Assembly (NCBI GenBank): GCA_016712345.1
Contig: JADJRH010000011.1
Coordinates: 2,356,001 to 2,420,000 of the forward strand
Source of the DNA: Polyangiaceae bacterium
GTDB taxonomy: Bacteria > Myxococcota_A > Polyangia > Polyangiales > Polyangiaceae
DNA length: 64,000 nt
Direction: 5' to 3'
This document shows positions 43,540 through 51,858 of this stretch, piece by piece. The translations under genes were made by a program, and so were the position numbers. Within the stretch, counting starts at the first letter, position 1. Each line of letters begins with the position of its first letter. The notes under the pieces were generated by a model. That model was given only the letters and a program-made list of their open reading frames with translations. It was not told the origin of the DNA and did no database searches.

Positions 43540-44655
43540 TCACTCGCGGGGCAACGTAAACCAGAAGGTTGCGCCGCGATCAACCTCGCCGTGAGCCCAC
43601 ACCTTGCCCCCGTGGCGGCGAACGATGCGAAGCACGGTGGCGAGGCCAATCCCTGTTCCGTCGAAAGCGGCTTTGGTGTGCAGGCGCTGGAAGGCTGTGA
43701 ACAGTTTCGGTGCGTATTTCATGTCGAAACCGGCGCCGTCGTCTCGGACAAAAAAAGCGCGTTGGCCGTCCACTTCTTCGGCGCCGATTTCAATTTGAGC
43801 GGCGGGTCTCTTGGACGTGAACTTCCAAGCGTTGCCAATGAGGTTTTCTAAAACAACGTGCATGAGGCGCGGATCCGCGTACGCGACGAGGCCGGGGTGA
43901 ACAATGAGTGCTACCTGGCGTGAGGGCTGCGTGACTTTGAAATGCCGACAAACTTCGGTGGCCAATTCTGAAATGTCCGTATCGGTCCGGTACATTTCCG
44001 CCCGCGTCACGCGGGAAAGGCTCAACAAATCGTCGATCAACTGAGCCATTCTCTGTGCGGCGGCTCGAACGCGGCGAAGATGTTCTTGGCCTTCAGCGTC
44101 GAGCTTGTCGCCGTAATCCTCCAAAAGCGCTTGGCTGAAACCGTCGATGCCTCGCAGCGGTGTACGCAGGTCGTGAGCCACTGAATAGCTGAACGCTTCG
44201 AGTTCACGATTGGCGGCTACCGCCGCCTCGGTTGCGCGACGCAACGCCGCTTGTTGCTCTTCCTGCCGCGTCACGTCGCGAACGGCGGTGATCGCCCAGG
44301 TCCCCTTGTCGGTGGTGACGGGGCTCAGACTGATCTCGGCGGGAAATTCCGTTCCGTCTTTTCGAAGCCCGTAGAGCGCCATGTTTGCCGCTCCCATGGG
44401 GCGTGCGCGCGCCGAACCTCGATACGCTTCGCGGTGGCCCGGGTGGCGCGCACGGTAGCGTTCAGGAATGAGAATTTCCACGGCGTTTCCCACCATTTCG
44501 TCGCGCGGGTAACCAAAGAGCGCGACCGCCTGATCGTTGACGATTTGGATCATCCCCGCGGCGTCGGTAATGACAATCGCGTCCGGTGTTGCTTGCAGCA
44601 GGCGCTCAAAAAAAGTGTCCGGGAGCGAACCGTTCTGCGCAAAGAGCGTTGTCAT
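43540..44655 (-). CDS. PAS-domain histidine kinase of the phytochrome-kinase type
   Basis: 371 residues. One PAS domain (about 15-135): 'LLQATPDAIVITDAAGMIQIVN...LFGYPRDEMVG...LRKDGTEFPAEISLSP'. Then the kinase core with H-box 'ELEAFSYSVAHDLRTPLRG' as in Cph1-type kinases, 'VLENLIGNAWKFT', 'VRDDGAGFDMKY' and 'GTGIGLATVLRIV'. There is no phytochrome chromophore (GAF) region, so this is a soluble PAS sensor that shares the kinase type only. Its ATG directly follows the stop of the FHA gene (TAA-ATG), and a 41-base gap precedes the CheY-like gene. The run probably forms a phosphorelay. Confidence 0.92.
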   Translation of the reverse strand: MTTLFAQNGSLPDTFFERLLQATPDAIVITDAAGMIQIVNDQAVALFGYPRDEMVGNAVEILIPERYRARHPGHREAYRGSARARPMGAANMALYGLRKDGTEFPAEISLSPVTTDKGTWAITAVRDVTRQEEQQAALRRATEAAVAANRELEAFSYSVAHDLRTPLRGIDGFSQALLEDYGDKLDAEGQEHLRRVRAAAQRMAQLIDDLLSLSRVTRAEMYRTDTDISELATEVCRHFKVTQPSRQVALIVHPGLVAYADPRLMHVVLENLIGNAWKFTSKRPAAQIEIGAEEVDGQRAFFVRDDGAGFDMKYAPKLFTAFQRLHTKAAFDGTGIGLATVLRIVRRHGGKVWAHGEVDRGATFWFTLPRE

Positions 44656-45741
44656 TTATTTGAGATCCAAAAGCCTTTTTACGCCTTCCAACCGCTGAAT
44701 CACAAATCGCCTGGCGGGCGAATCGCCGGCCCACTCGCGCGCATTGGCGAGGTACGAGCGAAAGAGCATCTTGTCGATGGGTTTGGCCTTTCGAACCGCA
44801 TCCAAAAGTTGATCGACCACCGCTGCGGGCATCAGGTCGGATCTCAATGTGTACAGTTGAATCGCATAGTCGAACCACTTGCCCGCACCGAGCGCGATCG
44901 CGAGTCGCGCACCGAACGTTGCCGCCAACTCGCACGTGGAAGCGTCCAACTCGCCGCGCTTCGCCGATTCAAGCGCATCGAGCAGCGCGCGTTGCATGAT
45001 GCGTTCGGCATCGTCGGCACGCCCAAGCGCCAAGGCTTTTTCGGCCGCGATCGCCAGCGATCGAAGGTTTTCCGGCCGAGGAAACGCAGGAACGGGAGCG
45101 GCCTTCACGGCCCGATTCCACTCACCCTCGGCATCGCGGGCAAGCGGACGCGATGTGCGGGGCGCCGAGTCCGGCGCGGCGTTGCGTCTCTCGCTCTCGG
45201 GCGATGGCCGCAGCAGTGCGTCGCGCACGCCGGGCTCAGGAGCATTCCGCCCGTCGCCGCTTCGGGACGAGTCAGCCGGCGGAACAACGCGCGGCGCTTC
45301 CTGCGTGCGCCCGTGATCGAAAATCAAGGGCGCGCGGCTTCCCTCCATCGTGCGCGCCAAGTCCTCATTGGGTTCGTCGCTGTCATCGTCTTCGTCGAGT
45401 GTTTCCGAGATCCGCGTTGGATCGGCGACGCGCGGCATTCCGAGAGGCGGAGTTGGCGCATAACGCGGTCCGCCGCTTCCAGAACCAAACGAAGGCGGCG
45501 CCATTGTCGTCCGCATGCGCGGGTCGGTCGGCTCGTCTTCATCGACCGCTTCCACGATCTCCACGGTGAAGCGAGCGCTTGCGATCTGCATCGTGTCGCC
45601 GGTCGACAATCGCCGCGCACCCGAAATGAGAAGCCCATTGACGAGCACGCCGGCCTTGCTTCCAAGATCGGTTACGAACGCGCCGGTGGGCCCCATCGTG
45701 ATCACGGCGTGGCGTCGCGAGGCGATCGCATCCGACAGCAC
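44656..45741 (-). CDS. FHA-domain protein, 5' end apparently cut by a palindromic element
   Basis: 361 residues from a GTG at 45741. It starts in the middle of an FHA domain: 'VVLSDAIASRRHAVITMGPTGAFVTDLGSKAGVLVNG' keeps the phosphothreonine-binding Ser-Arg-Arg-His and later strands. Codons for Lys-Asn-Asp-Cys-His-Val upstream still look FHA-like, but the usual first strands and the Gly-Arg motif are absent and replaced by translation of hairpin DNA at 45766-45857. The rest has Asp/Glu and Pro-rich linker and a helical C-terminal region (about 200-360). Without the first strands the domain may be non-functional. The kinase gene follows directly. Confidence 0.72.
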   Translation of the reverse strand: MLSDAIASRRHAVITMGPTGAFVTDLGSKAGVLVNGLLISGARRLSTGDTMQIASARFTVEIVEAVDEDEPTDPRMRTTMAPPSFGSGSGGPRYAPTPPLGMPRVADPTRISETLDEDDDSDEPNEDLARTMEGSRAPLIFDHGRTQEAPRVVPPADSSRSGDGRNAPEPGVRDALLRPSPESERRNAAPDSAPRTSRPLARDAEGEWNRAVKAAPVPAFPRPENLRSLAIAAEKALALGRADDAERIMQRALLDALESAKRGELDASTCELAATFGARLAIALGAGKWFDYAIQLYTLRSDLMPAAVVDQLLDAVRKAKPIDKMLFRSYLANAREWAGDSPARRFVIQRLEGVKRLLDLK

Positions 45742-45765
45742 AACGTGGCAATCGTTTTTTGTCTC

Positions 45766-45857
45766 GTGGGGCTCCGCCCCACACCCCCCGCGCTTGCGCG
45801 CGGCTAGTTCCGCACGAAGGGGTCAATCAGGGCCAAACTTCTGACGAGCGGAACTAG
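45766..45857. repeat. Three-hairpin palindromic element in front of the FHA gene
   Basis: Three inverted repeats lie in a row: GTGGGGC-TCC-GCCCCAC (45766-45782), CCGCGC-TTGC-GCGCGG (45788-45803), and CTAGTTCCGC ... GCGGAACTAG (45804-45813 with 45848-45857). The gap to the E2 gene stop is nine bases and to the FHA GTG 24 bases. It may terminate the dehydrogenase transcript. The last pair looks like terminal repeats of a short insertion. Confidence 0.75.
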
Positions 45858-45866
45858 TACCGCGTG

Positions 45867-47138
45867 TCACTGCAAAAGGATCTGCGTTGGATGTTCCAAA
45901 ATCTGCCGCAGAACGCGCAGAAATGAGGCCCCAACGGCACCGTCGATCACACGGTGATCACACGAAAGTGTCATCGCCAACTTTCGTCCCGGTACCACCG
46001 CGTCTCCCTTCACGACCGGTTCACGCCGCACCTGTCCCACCGCCAAGATGGCGCCTTCCGGCGGATTGATCACCGCGGCAAACGCGTCGATCCCATACAT
46101 GCCGAGGTTGGAGATCGAAAACGTTCCGTTCGACATTTCTTCGGGAGCGAGCTTTTTTGCTTTCGCGCGCGCGGCGAGGTCACGCACTTCGGCCGAGATC
46201 GAAAGCACATTTTTGCGATCCGCGTTTCGCACAACCGGTGTCACGAGGCCGTCGGGCACGCTCACCGCGACCGAAATGTCCACTCGCCGATGCACCAAAA
46301 TCGCATCGTTCGTAAACTGCGCGTTGCACTCGGGCACGCGACCGAGAGCTGTTGCACACGCCTTCACAATGAGGTCGTTGAAGCTCACTTTCGGCGCGTT
46401 TTCGCCTTGCGAAGCGAGATCCTGGTTGATCTGTTCTCGCAGATTGTGGAGCGCGTCGGCGTCCACATCGATCGTCAAATAAAAATGCGGAACCGTCTGC
46501 TTCGACTCGGTGAGCCGCCGCGCGATCGCCTTTCGCATCATTGAAAGGGGCCGCGCTTCAGGCTCTGCGAGCGCTCCCGCCGATTCAACCCGGGGCGCGA
46601 TCGCCGCGGTTGGTGTTTTCGTTTCGCTCGAAACAGCTTGTTTGGCAGGCTTTGCGTTCGAAAGATCCCGCGCGACAATTCTGCCGTTTGGCCCCGATCC
46701 GGCCACGCTGACGAGATCCAACCCCTGCTCGCGTGCGAGCTTGCGAACATACGGCGATGCTTTGATCCAGCCCGACGCACCCACGCTCGAAGCCGGCTCG
46801 GCGGCTGCCACAGGTGCACTCTGCTCGGGTGCCGCACCAGGCGCGGCTGCGGGCGCATTGTGTACACTCGATCCCGGCGCGAGGTTTGAAATGTCTTCAC
46901 CGGGTGTACCCAAAATCGCGACCGGTTCTCCAAGTCGCACCACCGATCCCGCGGGCGCCAAGATCTTGAGCAACGTTCCCTTGTCAAAGGACCGGTACTC
47001 CATTGTCGCCTTGTCGGTTTCAACCTCGGCGAGCAGATCATCGACAGCTACCGCGTCGCCCTCTTTCTTGTGCCATTTCGCAATCTGCCCCTCCTCCATG
47101 GTCGGGGACAGTTTCGGCAAATCTAGAACTTTGGCCAT
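45867..47138 (-). CDS. pdhC: Dihydrolipoamide acetyltransferase (E2) of a pyruvate/2-oxoacid dehydrogenase complex
   Basis: 423 residues from the ATG at 47138; the 21 earlier codons are unlike the family. One lipoyl domain (1-80) with Lys43 in 'VETDKATMEY'. An Ala/Pro linker follows, then a peripheral subunit-binding domain ('KASPYVRKLAREQGLDL...GPNGRIVARDL'), a second linker, and the catalytic domain ending with 'SCDHRVIDGAVG', which contains the active His and Asp. Transfers the acetyl group from lipoyl to CoA in the cytoplasm. It follows E1beta by 25 bases. No E3 gene is in the window. Confidence 0.94.
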   Translation of the reverse strand: MAKVLDLPKLSPTMEEGQIAKWHKKEGDAVAVDDLLAEVETDKATMEYRSFDKGTLLKILAPAGSVVRLGEPVAILGTPGEDISNLAPGSSVHNAPAAAPGAAPEQSAPVAAAEPASSVGASGWIKASPYVRKLAREQGLDLVSVAGSGPNGRIVARDLSNAKPAKQAVSSETKTPTAAIAPRVESAGALAEPEARPLSMMRKAIARRLTESKQTVPHFYLTIDVDADALHNLREQINQDLASQGENAPKVSFNDLIVKACATALGRVPECNAQFTNDAILVHRRVDISVAVSVPDGLVTPVVRNADRKNVLSISAEVRDLAARAKAKKLAPEEMSNGTFSISNLGMYGIDAFAAVINPPEGAILAVGQVRREPVVKGDAVVPGRKLAMTLSCDHRVIDGAVGASFLRVLRQILEHPTQILLQ

Positions 47139-47163
47139 GTCAGGTTTCCTGCCGGTCGGTTGC

Positions 47164-48147
47164 TCACGCGCGGTAAAGGACTTTTTTCGCCGCTTCCACA
47201 ATGCGCGGCGCCTGCGGAATCACGTATTGCTCAAGCTTTGCGTTGTACGGCATCGGCACGTCCCGCGTTGTCACTCGCAGGATCGGCGCATCGAGATCGT
47301 CAAACGCCAAGCGTTGAATGCGGTCCGCCACCTCGGCGCCAACGCCGCCGTACGGCCAACCTTCGTGCGCCACAATCGCGCGATGGGTTTTGTGTACACT
47401 TCGAACGAGCGACTCTTCGTCGAGTGGGCGTAAACTTCGCAAGTCGATCACCTCGGCGGAAATACCCTCTTTTTCAAGGGCATTTGCCGCTTCGAGGGAC
47501 ACGTGCACCATGCGGCTCCAGCTCACGATCGTCACATCGGTGCCCTCGCGGGCAACGTTTGCAACGCCCATCGGCAACACAAAGTCCGGATCCTCCGGCA
47601 CCTCGCCCTTTACGCCGTAGAGCGTTTCGCTCTCCATATAAAGCACGGGGTCATCGTCACGAATTGCCGCTTTTAGTAGGCCTTTTGCATCGGCAGGTGT
47701 TGCGGGTGCCAGCACTTTGAGGCCCGGCACATGCGCGTAAAAGTGCTCCATCGAGTGGGAATGTTGTGAACCCACTTGTTTTGCCGATCCGTTGGGCGCG
47801 CGAAACACGATCGGCACATGCAGCTGACCACCCGACATTTGCCTCAGTTTTGCGGCATTATTGAGAATTTGATCAAAGGCCACCGCCGAGAAATTCCACG
47901 TCATGTACTCAACGATTGGCCGGAGTCCCACCATCGCCGCGCCGATCGAAATGCCTGTGAAACCGCTCTCCGTGATCGGTGTATCAATCACTCGTTTTTC
48001 ACCGAAACGTTCGAGCATTCCCTCGGACACTTTGTACGCGCCTTGGTAGTGACCGACCTCTTCGCCGATGAGGTACACACGGCTGTCGCGCTCCATTTCT
48101 TCGATCATGGCGGCGCGCACCGCTTCTCGAAAACGCATCACGCTCAT
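47164..48147 (-). CDS. pdhB: Pyruvate dehydrogenase E1 component, beta subunit
   Basis: 327 residues, the standard length. Signatures: 'FREAVRAAMIEEMERDSRVYLIGEEVG' (N-terminus with catalytic Glu), 'ITESGFTGISIGAAMVGLRPI', 'QLHVPIVFRAPNGS', 'SQHSHSMEHFYAHVPGLKVLAPA' and the C-terminal 'VAHEGWPYGGVGAE'. It forms the alpha2beta2 thiamine-diphosphate enzyme with the gene upstream, 15 bases away. A second in-frame ATG three codons later is possible. Confidence 0.95.
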   Translation of the reverse strand: MSVMRFREAVRAAMIEEMERDSRVYLIGEEVGHYQGAYKVSEGMLERFGEKRVIDTPITESGFTGISIGAAMVGLRPIVEYMTWNFSAVAFDQILNNAAKLRQMSGGQLHVPIVFRAPNGSAKQVGSQHSHSMEHFYAHVPGLKVLAPATPADAKGLLKAAIRDDDPVLYMESETLYGVKGEVPEDPDFVLPMGVANVAREGTDVTIVSWSRMVHVSLEAANALEKEGISAEVIDLRSLRPLDEESLVRSVHKTHRAIVAHEGWPYGGVGAEVADRIQRLAFDDLDAPILRVTTRDVPMPYNAKLEQYVIPQAPRIVEAAKKVLYRA

Positions 48148-48162
48148 CGCGCAAAGGCTCCT

Positions 48163-49113
48163 TTATACGTTGTCGCTTCGAGCAACTCCAGGGCCCGGTT
48201 CGGGGCTTTCTTCCGCGAAACGCACCGCGTCCGCAACAATGTCCTCAATCTCTTTTTCCGCCGCTTCCACGTCGGCCCCCATCCCGGCCGCTTCCAAATC
48301 GGCGCGCGAGCGCAACACAGCGTCTCGCTTTTTTCGCTCTTCCAGTTCTTCGGGCGTTCTGTATTTGCCGGGATCGCTCATTGAATGGCCACGAAATCGG
48401 TACGTTCGAATCTCAACAAGCGTCGGCTCGCTCAACTCGCGTGCGCGCTCAATCGCCTCAGCAAGCCGATCACGCACCGTCAAAACGTGGTCCGCAAAAA
48501 AGCGATCGCGCGCCATTCCGTAGCCGAGCGCTTTCGTCGAAACATCCTCCACCGAAAGCTCACGCGACAGAGGTGTACCCATCGCATATTCGTTATTTTC
48601 GCAGACAAAAACGATCGGCAGCTTCCAGAGCGCCGCCAAGCTCAGCCCCTCGTGAAAGTCGCCGATCGACACCGCCCCTTCACCGAAGAAGCACATCGAA
48701 ACCCTTTTTTCCTCGCGGTATTTGGATGCAAAGGCCGTCCCCGCCGCGATCGGAATGTGTCCGCCGACGATCCCATATCCGCCGAGCATGTGGTGCTCCG
48801 CGTCGAAGAAGTGCATCGATCCGCCGAGCCCTTTTGAACATCCGGTGACCTTGCCAAAAAGCTCCGCCATCGCCGCGCGCGGCGTCATTCCCCGCGCGAG
48901 CGCCAGGCCGTGATCCCGATACGTGGTGATCACGTAGTCGTCGGGCTGAAGCGCCGCTACAGCGCCCACCGCGATGGGCTCCTGCCCAATGTACAAATGT
49001 AAAAATCCGCCGATTTTTCCCTGCGAATAAGCGCGCGCCGCTTCTTCTTCAAAGCGGCGTATGAGAACCATCTGGCGGTACAGCGCGAGGTGAGTTGCGT
49101 CGGAAGTACTCAT
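48163..49113 (-). CDS. pdhA: Pyruvate dehydrogenase E1 component, alpha subunit
   Basis: 316 residues from the ATG at 49113. The frame runs to a TTG at 49194 but those 27 residues are unlike the family, and E1alpha chains normally begin just before 'LYRQMVLIRRFEEEAA'. The thiamine-diphosphate motif is 'GDFHEGLSLAALWKLPIVFVCENNEYAM' (GD...NN). Other signatures are 'GKIGGFLHLYIGQE', 'DYVITTYRDHGLALARG' and 'RFRGHSMSDPGKYR' with the His of the phosphorylation loop. Decarboxylates pyruvate (or a branched oxoacid) and passes the acyl group to E2. The 283 bases upstream hold no gene. Confidence 0.93.
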   Translation of the reverse strand: MSTSDATHLALYRQMVLIRRFEEEAARAYSQGKIGGFLHLYIGQEPIAVGAVAALQPDDYVITTYRDHGLALARGMTPRAAMAELFGKVTGCSKGLGGSMHFFDAEHHMLGGYGIVGGHIPIAAGTAFASKYREEKRVSMCFFGEGAVSIGDFHEGLSLAALWKLPIVFVCENNEYAMGTPLSRELSVEDVSTKALGYGMARDRFFADHVLTVRDRLAEAIERARELSEPTLVEIRTYRFRGHSMSDPGKYRTPEELEERKKRDAVLRSRADLEAAGMGADVEAAEKEIEDIVADAVRFAEESPEPGPGVARSDNV

Positions 49114-49396
49114 GCGTGTCAGAAGCTCGGGCGGTGCGTATCGTCCTTTGCCGCCGAAATCCAGTCCCCGGCTCCATGGGGAGGCCGTAGACAAACCTCA
49201 AGACCTTTGACGCACGGAGCCATTCTTTAGAGAGCCGAACATCGAGCGGGCGCTCGCACGAAAAGGCCCAATGCTAGAATTCTGACTGTATACGATCGGG
49301 CGACAACGGATGTGTCATGCCGGAACCTGACGCGTTTCGATACCAGCGATGTCTCTGTCACTGCGGACTCACGGACGACACGGTGGTAGGCGCCGT

Positions 49397-50560
49397 CTAC
49401 CCAATGTTACAGAAACCTTCGTAGTCAACATAACCGGTGATCGTCGGGTTTTCACCGCAGGCAGGGCAGTTTTTATCCCTCCTGAGCTTCAACTCACGAA
49501 AACGCATTCGAAGCGAATCGTAGGTGAGCAATCTACCCGCCAAGGTGTCCCCTTTTCCAAGGAGGAGCTTCACTGCTTCGGTTGCCTGAAGCACCCCAAT
49601 AATGCCCGGCAAAATGCCCAAGACGCCCGCTTCCTGACAGCTCGGCGCCAAATGCGGAGGCGGCGGCTCCGGGTAGAGGCACCGGTAACACGGACCCACG
49701 AACGGGACAAACGTTGTCACCTGACCCTCAAACCGGAAGATTGATCCGTGCACGACCGGCTTCTTCTTAAACACCGAAGCGTCGTTTACCAAATACCGGG
49801 TGGGGAAGTTGTCACATCCATCCACCACCACATCAAATCCCTCAAAAATGCGGTCAACGTTGCTGCTGTCGAGCCGCTCTTCAAACTTGATCACTTTCAC
49901 GTCGGGATTGAGATCGGTCAGAGCTTTTTCAGCGCTGTCCACCTTGGGCATACCCACACGTGACGTGGCATGTAAGATCTGACGCTGGAGATTGGACGAG
50001 TCCACAACGTCGCCGTCCACAATGCCAAGTGTACCCACACCCGCTGCGGCCAAGTAGAGCGCCGCGGGACTGCCCAAACCACCCGCCCCGAGCAGCAAAA
50101 CCTTCCCGTTGAGGAGCTTTTGTTGGCCAACCTCACCCACTTCAGGAAGCAAAATATGGCGTGAATATCGCTCCCGCTGCGCCTCGGTCAGTTGAGGCGG
50201 GTGCTCCATGGGAAACCCCAAATCTTTCCACCGAACAAACCCGGGATTGACAGACTCCACTTTTGAATAACCCAAGTCGAGAAGGGTCTTGGCGGCGAGC
50301 AACGACCGCGTTCCGCCCGCGCAGTAGAGCACCACTTTTGCGTTTTTATCGGGCACTTTTTGCTCAATCTGAATCTCCAAAAAGCCCCGCGGCACGTGCA
50401 ACGCACCCGGAATGTAACCGAGCCTCCACTCGTCTTTTTCGCGCACATCAACGAGCACCATCGGCTCTTTTGTTTCCAACCGGCGCTTCACTTCATCAAG
50501 CGACACAGTGGCAATTTGGCGGCGCAGATCGGCCATGAGATCGGTGTACGTCGTCGGCAT
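49397..50560 (-). CDS. moeB: Rhodanese-MoeB fusion (molybdopterin-synthase sulfurylase type), rhodanese first
   Basis: 387 residues from the ATG at 50560; the extra 52 codons upstream are not conserved-looking. Residues 15-115 are a rhodanese domain with active Cys80 in 'LYCAGGTRS'. From about 125 it is an E1-like adenylyltransferase: 'RYSRHILLPEVGEVGQQKL', 'G158-AGGLGS', 'GDVVDSSNLQRQILH', 'CYRCLYPEPPPP' and 'CPACG' as zinc Cys pairs. It adenylates the C-terminal Gly of a sulfur carrier and provides sulfur. In MOCS3 the rhodanese is at the C-terminus; here the order is reversed. Relevant to molybdopterin for the xdhD-like enzyme, but no other moa/moe genes are in the window. Confidence 0.88.
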   Translation of the reverse strand: MPTTYTDLMADLRRQIATVSLDEVKRRLETKEPMVLVDVREKDEWRLGYIPGALHVPRGFLEIQIEQKVPDKNAKVVLYCAGGTRSLLAAKTLLDLGYSKVESVNPGFVRWKDLGFPMEHPPQLTEAQRERYSRHILLPEVGEVGQQKLLNGKVLLLGAGGLGSPAALYLAAAGVGTLGIVDGDVVDSSNLQRQILHATSRVGMPKVDSAEKALTDLNPDVKVIKFEERLDSSNVDRIFEGFDVVVDGCDNFPTRYLVNDASVFKKKPVVHGSIFRFEGQVTTFVPFVGPCYRCLYPEPPPPHLAPSCQEAGVLGILPGIIGVLQATEAVKLLLGKGDTLAGRLLTYDSLRMRFRELKLRRDKNCPACGENPTITGYVDYEGFCNIG

Positions 50561-50661
50561 TGGTTCCTCGAAGGGCGAGGTTAATAGAAAAGTTGCATCG
50601 GACAAGTAGGAAATTGATCGCGCATCAAAAAGGCCGATGAAATAAGCCAAATATTTGAGGG

Positions 50662-51828
50662 CTACGGTTTCACATTGGCCCATGCGGGGTCGTCCGTGAC
50701 CATTTTTGTGAGCCAATCGAACAGCGGCACCCCGTTTTGGCTGATTGTCTCAGGTGTACCCAAGAGCACATGATCCGACCCCGCCGCGAAGTAGTATCGA
50801 GTGTTCGCGTAGCCGTCGAGTTCGGCCGCCAACACCCCAAGACCTTCCGCCACCTTGTCGGTTGGAATGAAAAAGTAATCCGCAATCACCTGGTCATGCG
50901 TGTACGAAAGCAACGCCACTCGACTGTTTGGAAGCTGCTGCGAATAAAAGCCAAAAATACCGCTCAGGTCTGTTTGGCACTCGGCACAATTTTCAGGCAG
51001 CGTCGCGCTCAAATTCCACGCGGCCCGCCACTGACCTTCCAACGTTTCAGATAGGTAGGGGGAGGGAAGGGGAGGGCCTGAATCGTCCACCAGATCTACC
51101 CGCACCGAACCAAATGCCTTTTGCGCCTGCCACAAGTTGAGTCCGGCACCAAAACCCCCGGCGGAAGAACCTGACAATATCACCCGATCGGCATTGGGGA
51201 AGGTGGCCGCAATGCGCTTCAGATAGCTCTCGATGTTTTTGAAACCCACGTGTTTGGTGGGTTGACCATCATAAACCGCGTCCGGGTTGTTTCCCGCGTG
51301 AACGTCGCCGGTGCAGTAGGGAACAAAGAAATAACTCGCGTTTCGAAGCGGATTTTGACTGTTTGTTCGATTGAACAAACTCCCGCTTAGATACTTTGAA
51401 TCTTGAGCGAAGTTGGTTTCACCATACCCGCTCGCAATGTTCACCGCCGTATTTGCGATGTAACATGTCAGATTGTCCCAGCACGCGCCGCCTCCCATCA
51501 GGTAGATCACCACGGTGCTTGACTTGTCTGTCAGATTGGCGCCTATGCCCGTGGTGGTTCCATTGGCACAAAAAGCATCGTCAAACGGGATCCATGTCCA
51601 CTCTTCATTCGGCGCCGAAATGGGCTCAACCATCCCGTTTTCGCCTCCCCCGCCGCCCACTCCAAAAGTCTCACCGCCTTGGCCCGAAGCGGCGCCGCCC
51701 GGGCCGCCGCCCTCCCCGGTGCCCCCGGCGCCCGTCGGTTCGGTTGAACCCGAACATCCAACCAGGGTCAACATACCAATCGCGAGCAGCAGGCAAGAAC
51801 GGGGGTACAGCATAATGCAAAGCTTCAT
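50662..51828 (-). CDS. Pectin acetylesterase-like lipoprotein
   Basis: 388 residues from the ATG at 51828 (GGGGAAGG just upstream; a second ATG lies 15 bases downstream). Lipobox TLVGC, then a Gly/Ala/Ser spacer to about residue 65. The catalytic domain has 'VIYLMGGGACWDN' (the oxyanion-type GGGxCW motif), 'YCTGDVHAGNN', the nucleophile 'VILSGSSAGGFGAG' and a C-terminal 'GSDHVLLG' His. This is the pectinacetylesterase/Notum family of alpha/beta hydrolases. Likely cleaves an acyl ester on a polysaccharide or lipid at the cell surface. In myxobacteria the natural substrate is unknown. Confidence 0.85.
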   Translation of the reverse strand: MKLCIMLYPRSCLLLAIGMLTLVGCSGSTEPTGAGGTGEGGGPGGAASGQGGETFGVGGGGGENGMVEPISAPNEEWTWIPFDDAFCANGTTTGIGANLTDKSSTVVIYLMGGGACWDNLTCYIANTAVNIASGYGETNFAQDSKYLSGSLFNRTNSQNPLRNASYFFVPYCTGDVHAGNNPDAVYDGQPTKHVGFKNIESYLKRIAATFPNADRVILSGSSAGGFGAGLNLWQAQKAFGSVRVDLVDDSGPPLPSPYLSETLEGQWRAAWNLSATLPENCAECQTDLSGIFGFYSQQLPNSRVALLSYTHDQVIADYFFIPTDKVAEGLGVLAAELDGYANTRYYFAAGSDHVLLGTPETISQNGVPLFDWLTKMVTDDPAWANVKP

Positions 51829-51858
51829 CCACCTTCCCCGCGCGGTCAACAAAAGCCG

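Noticed and set aside
44251..45807. Plus-strand open frame of 518 codons opposite the PAS kinase and FHA genes.
   Set aside because: Composition is Arg/His-rich antisense translation; the minus-strand genes have clear domain motifs.
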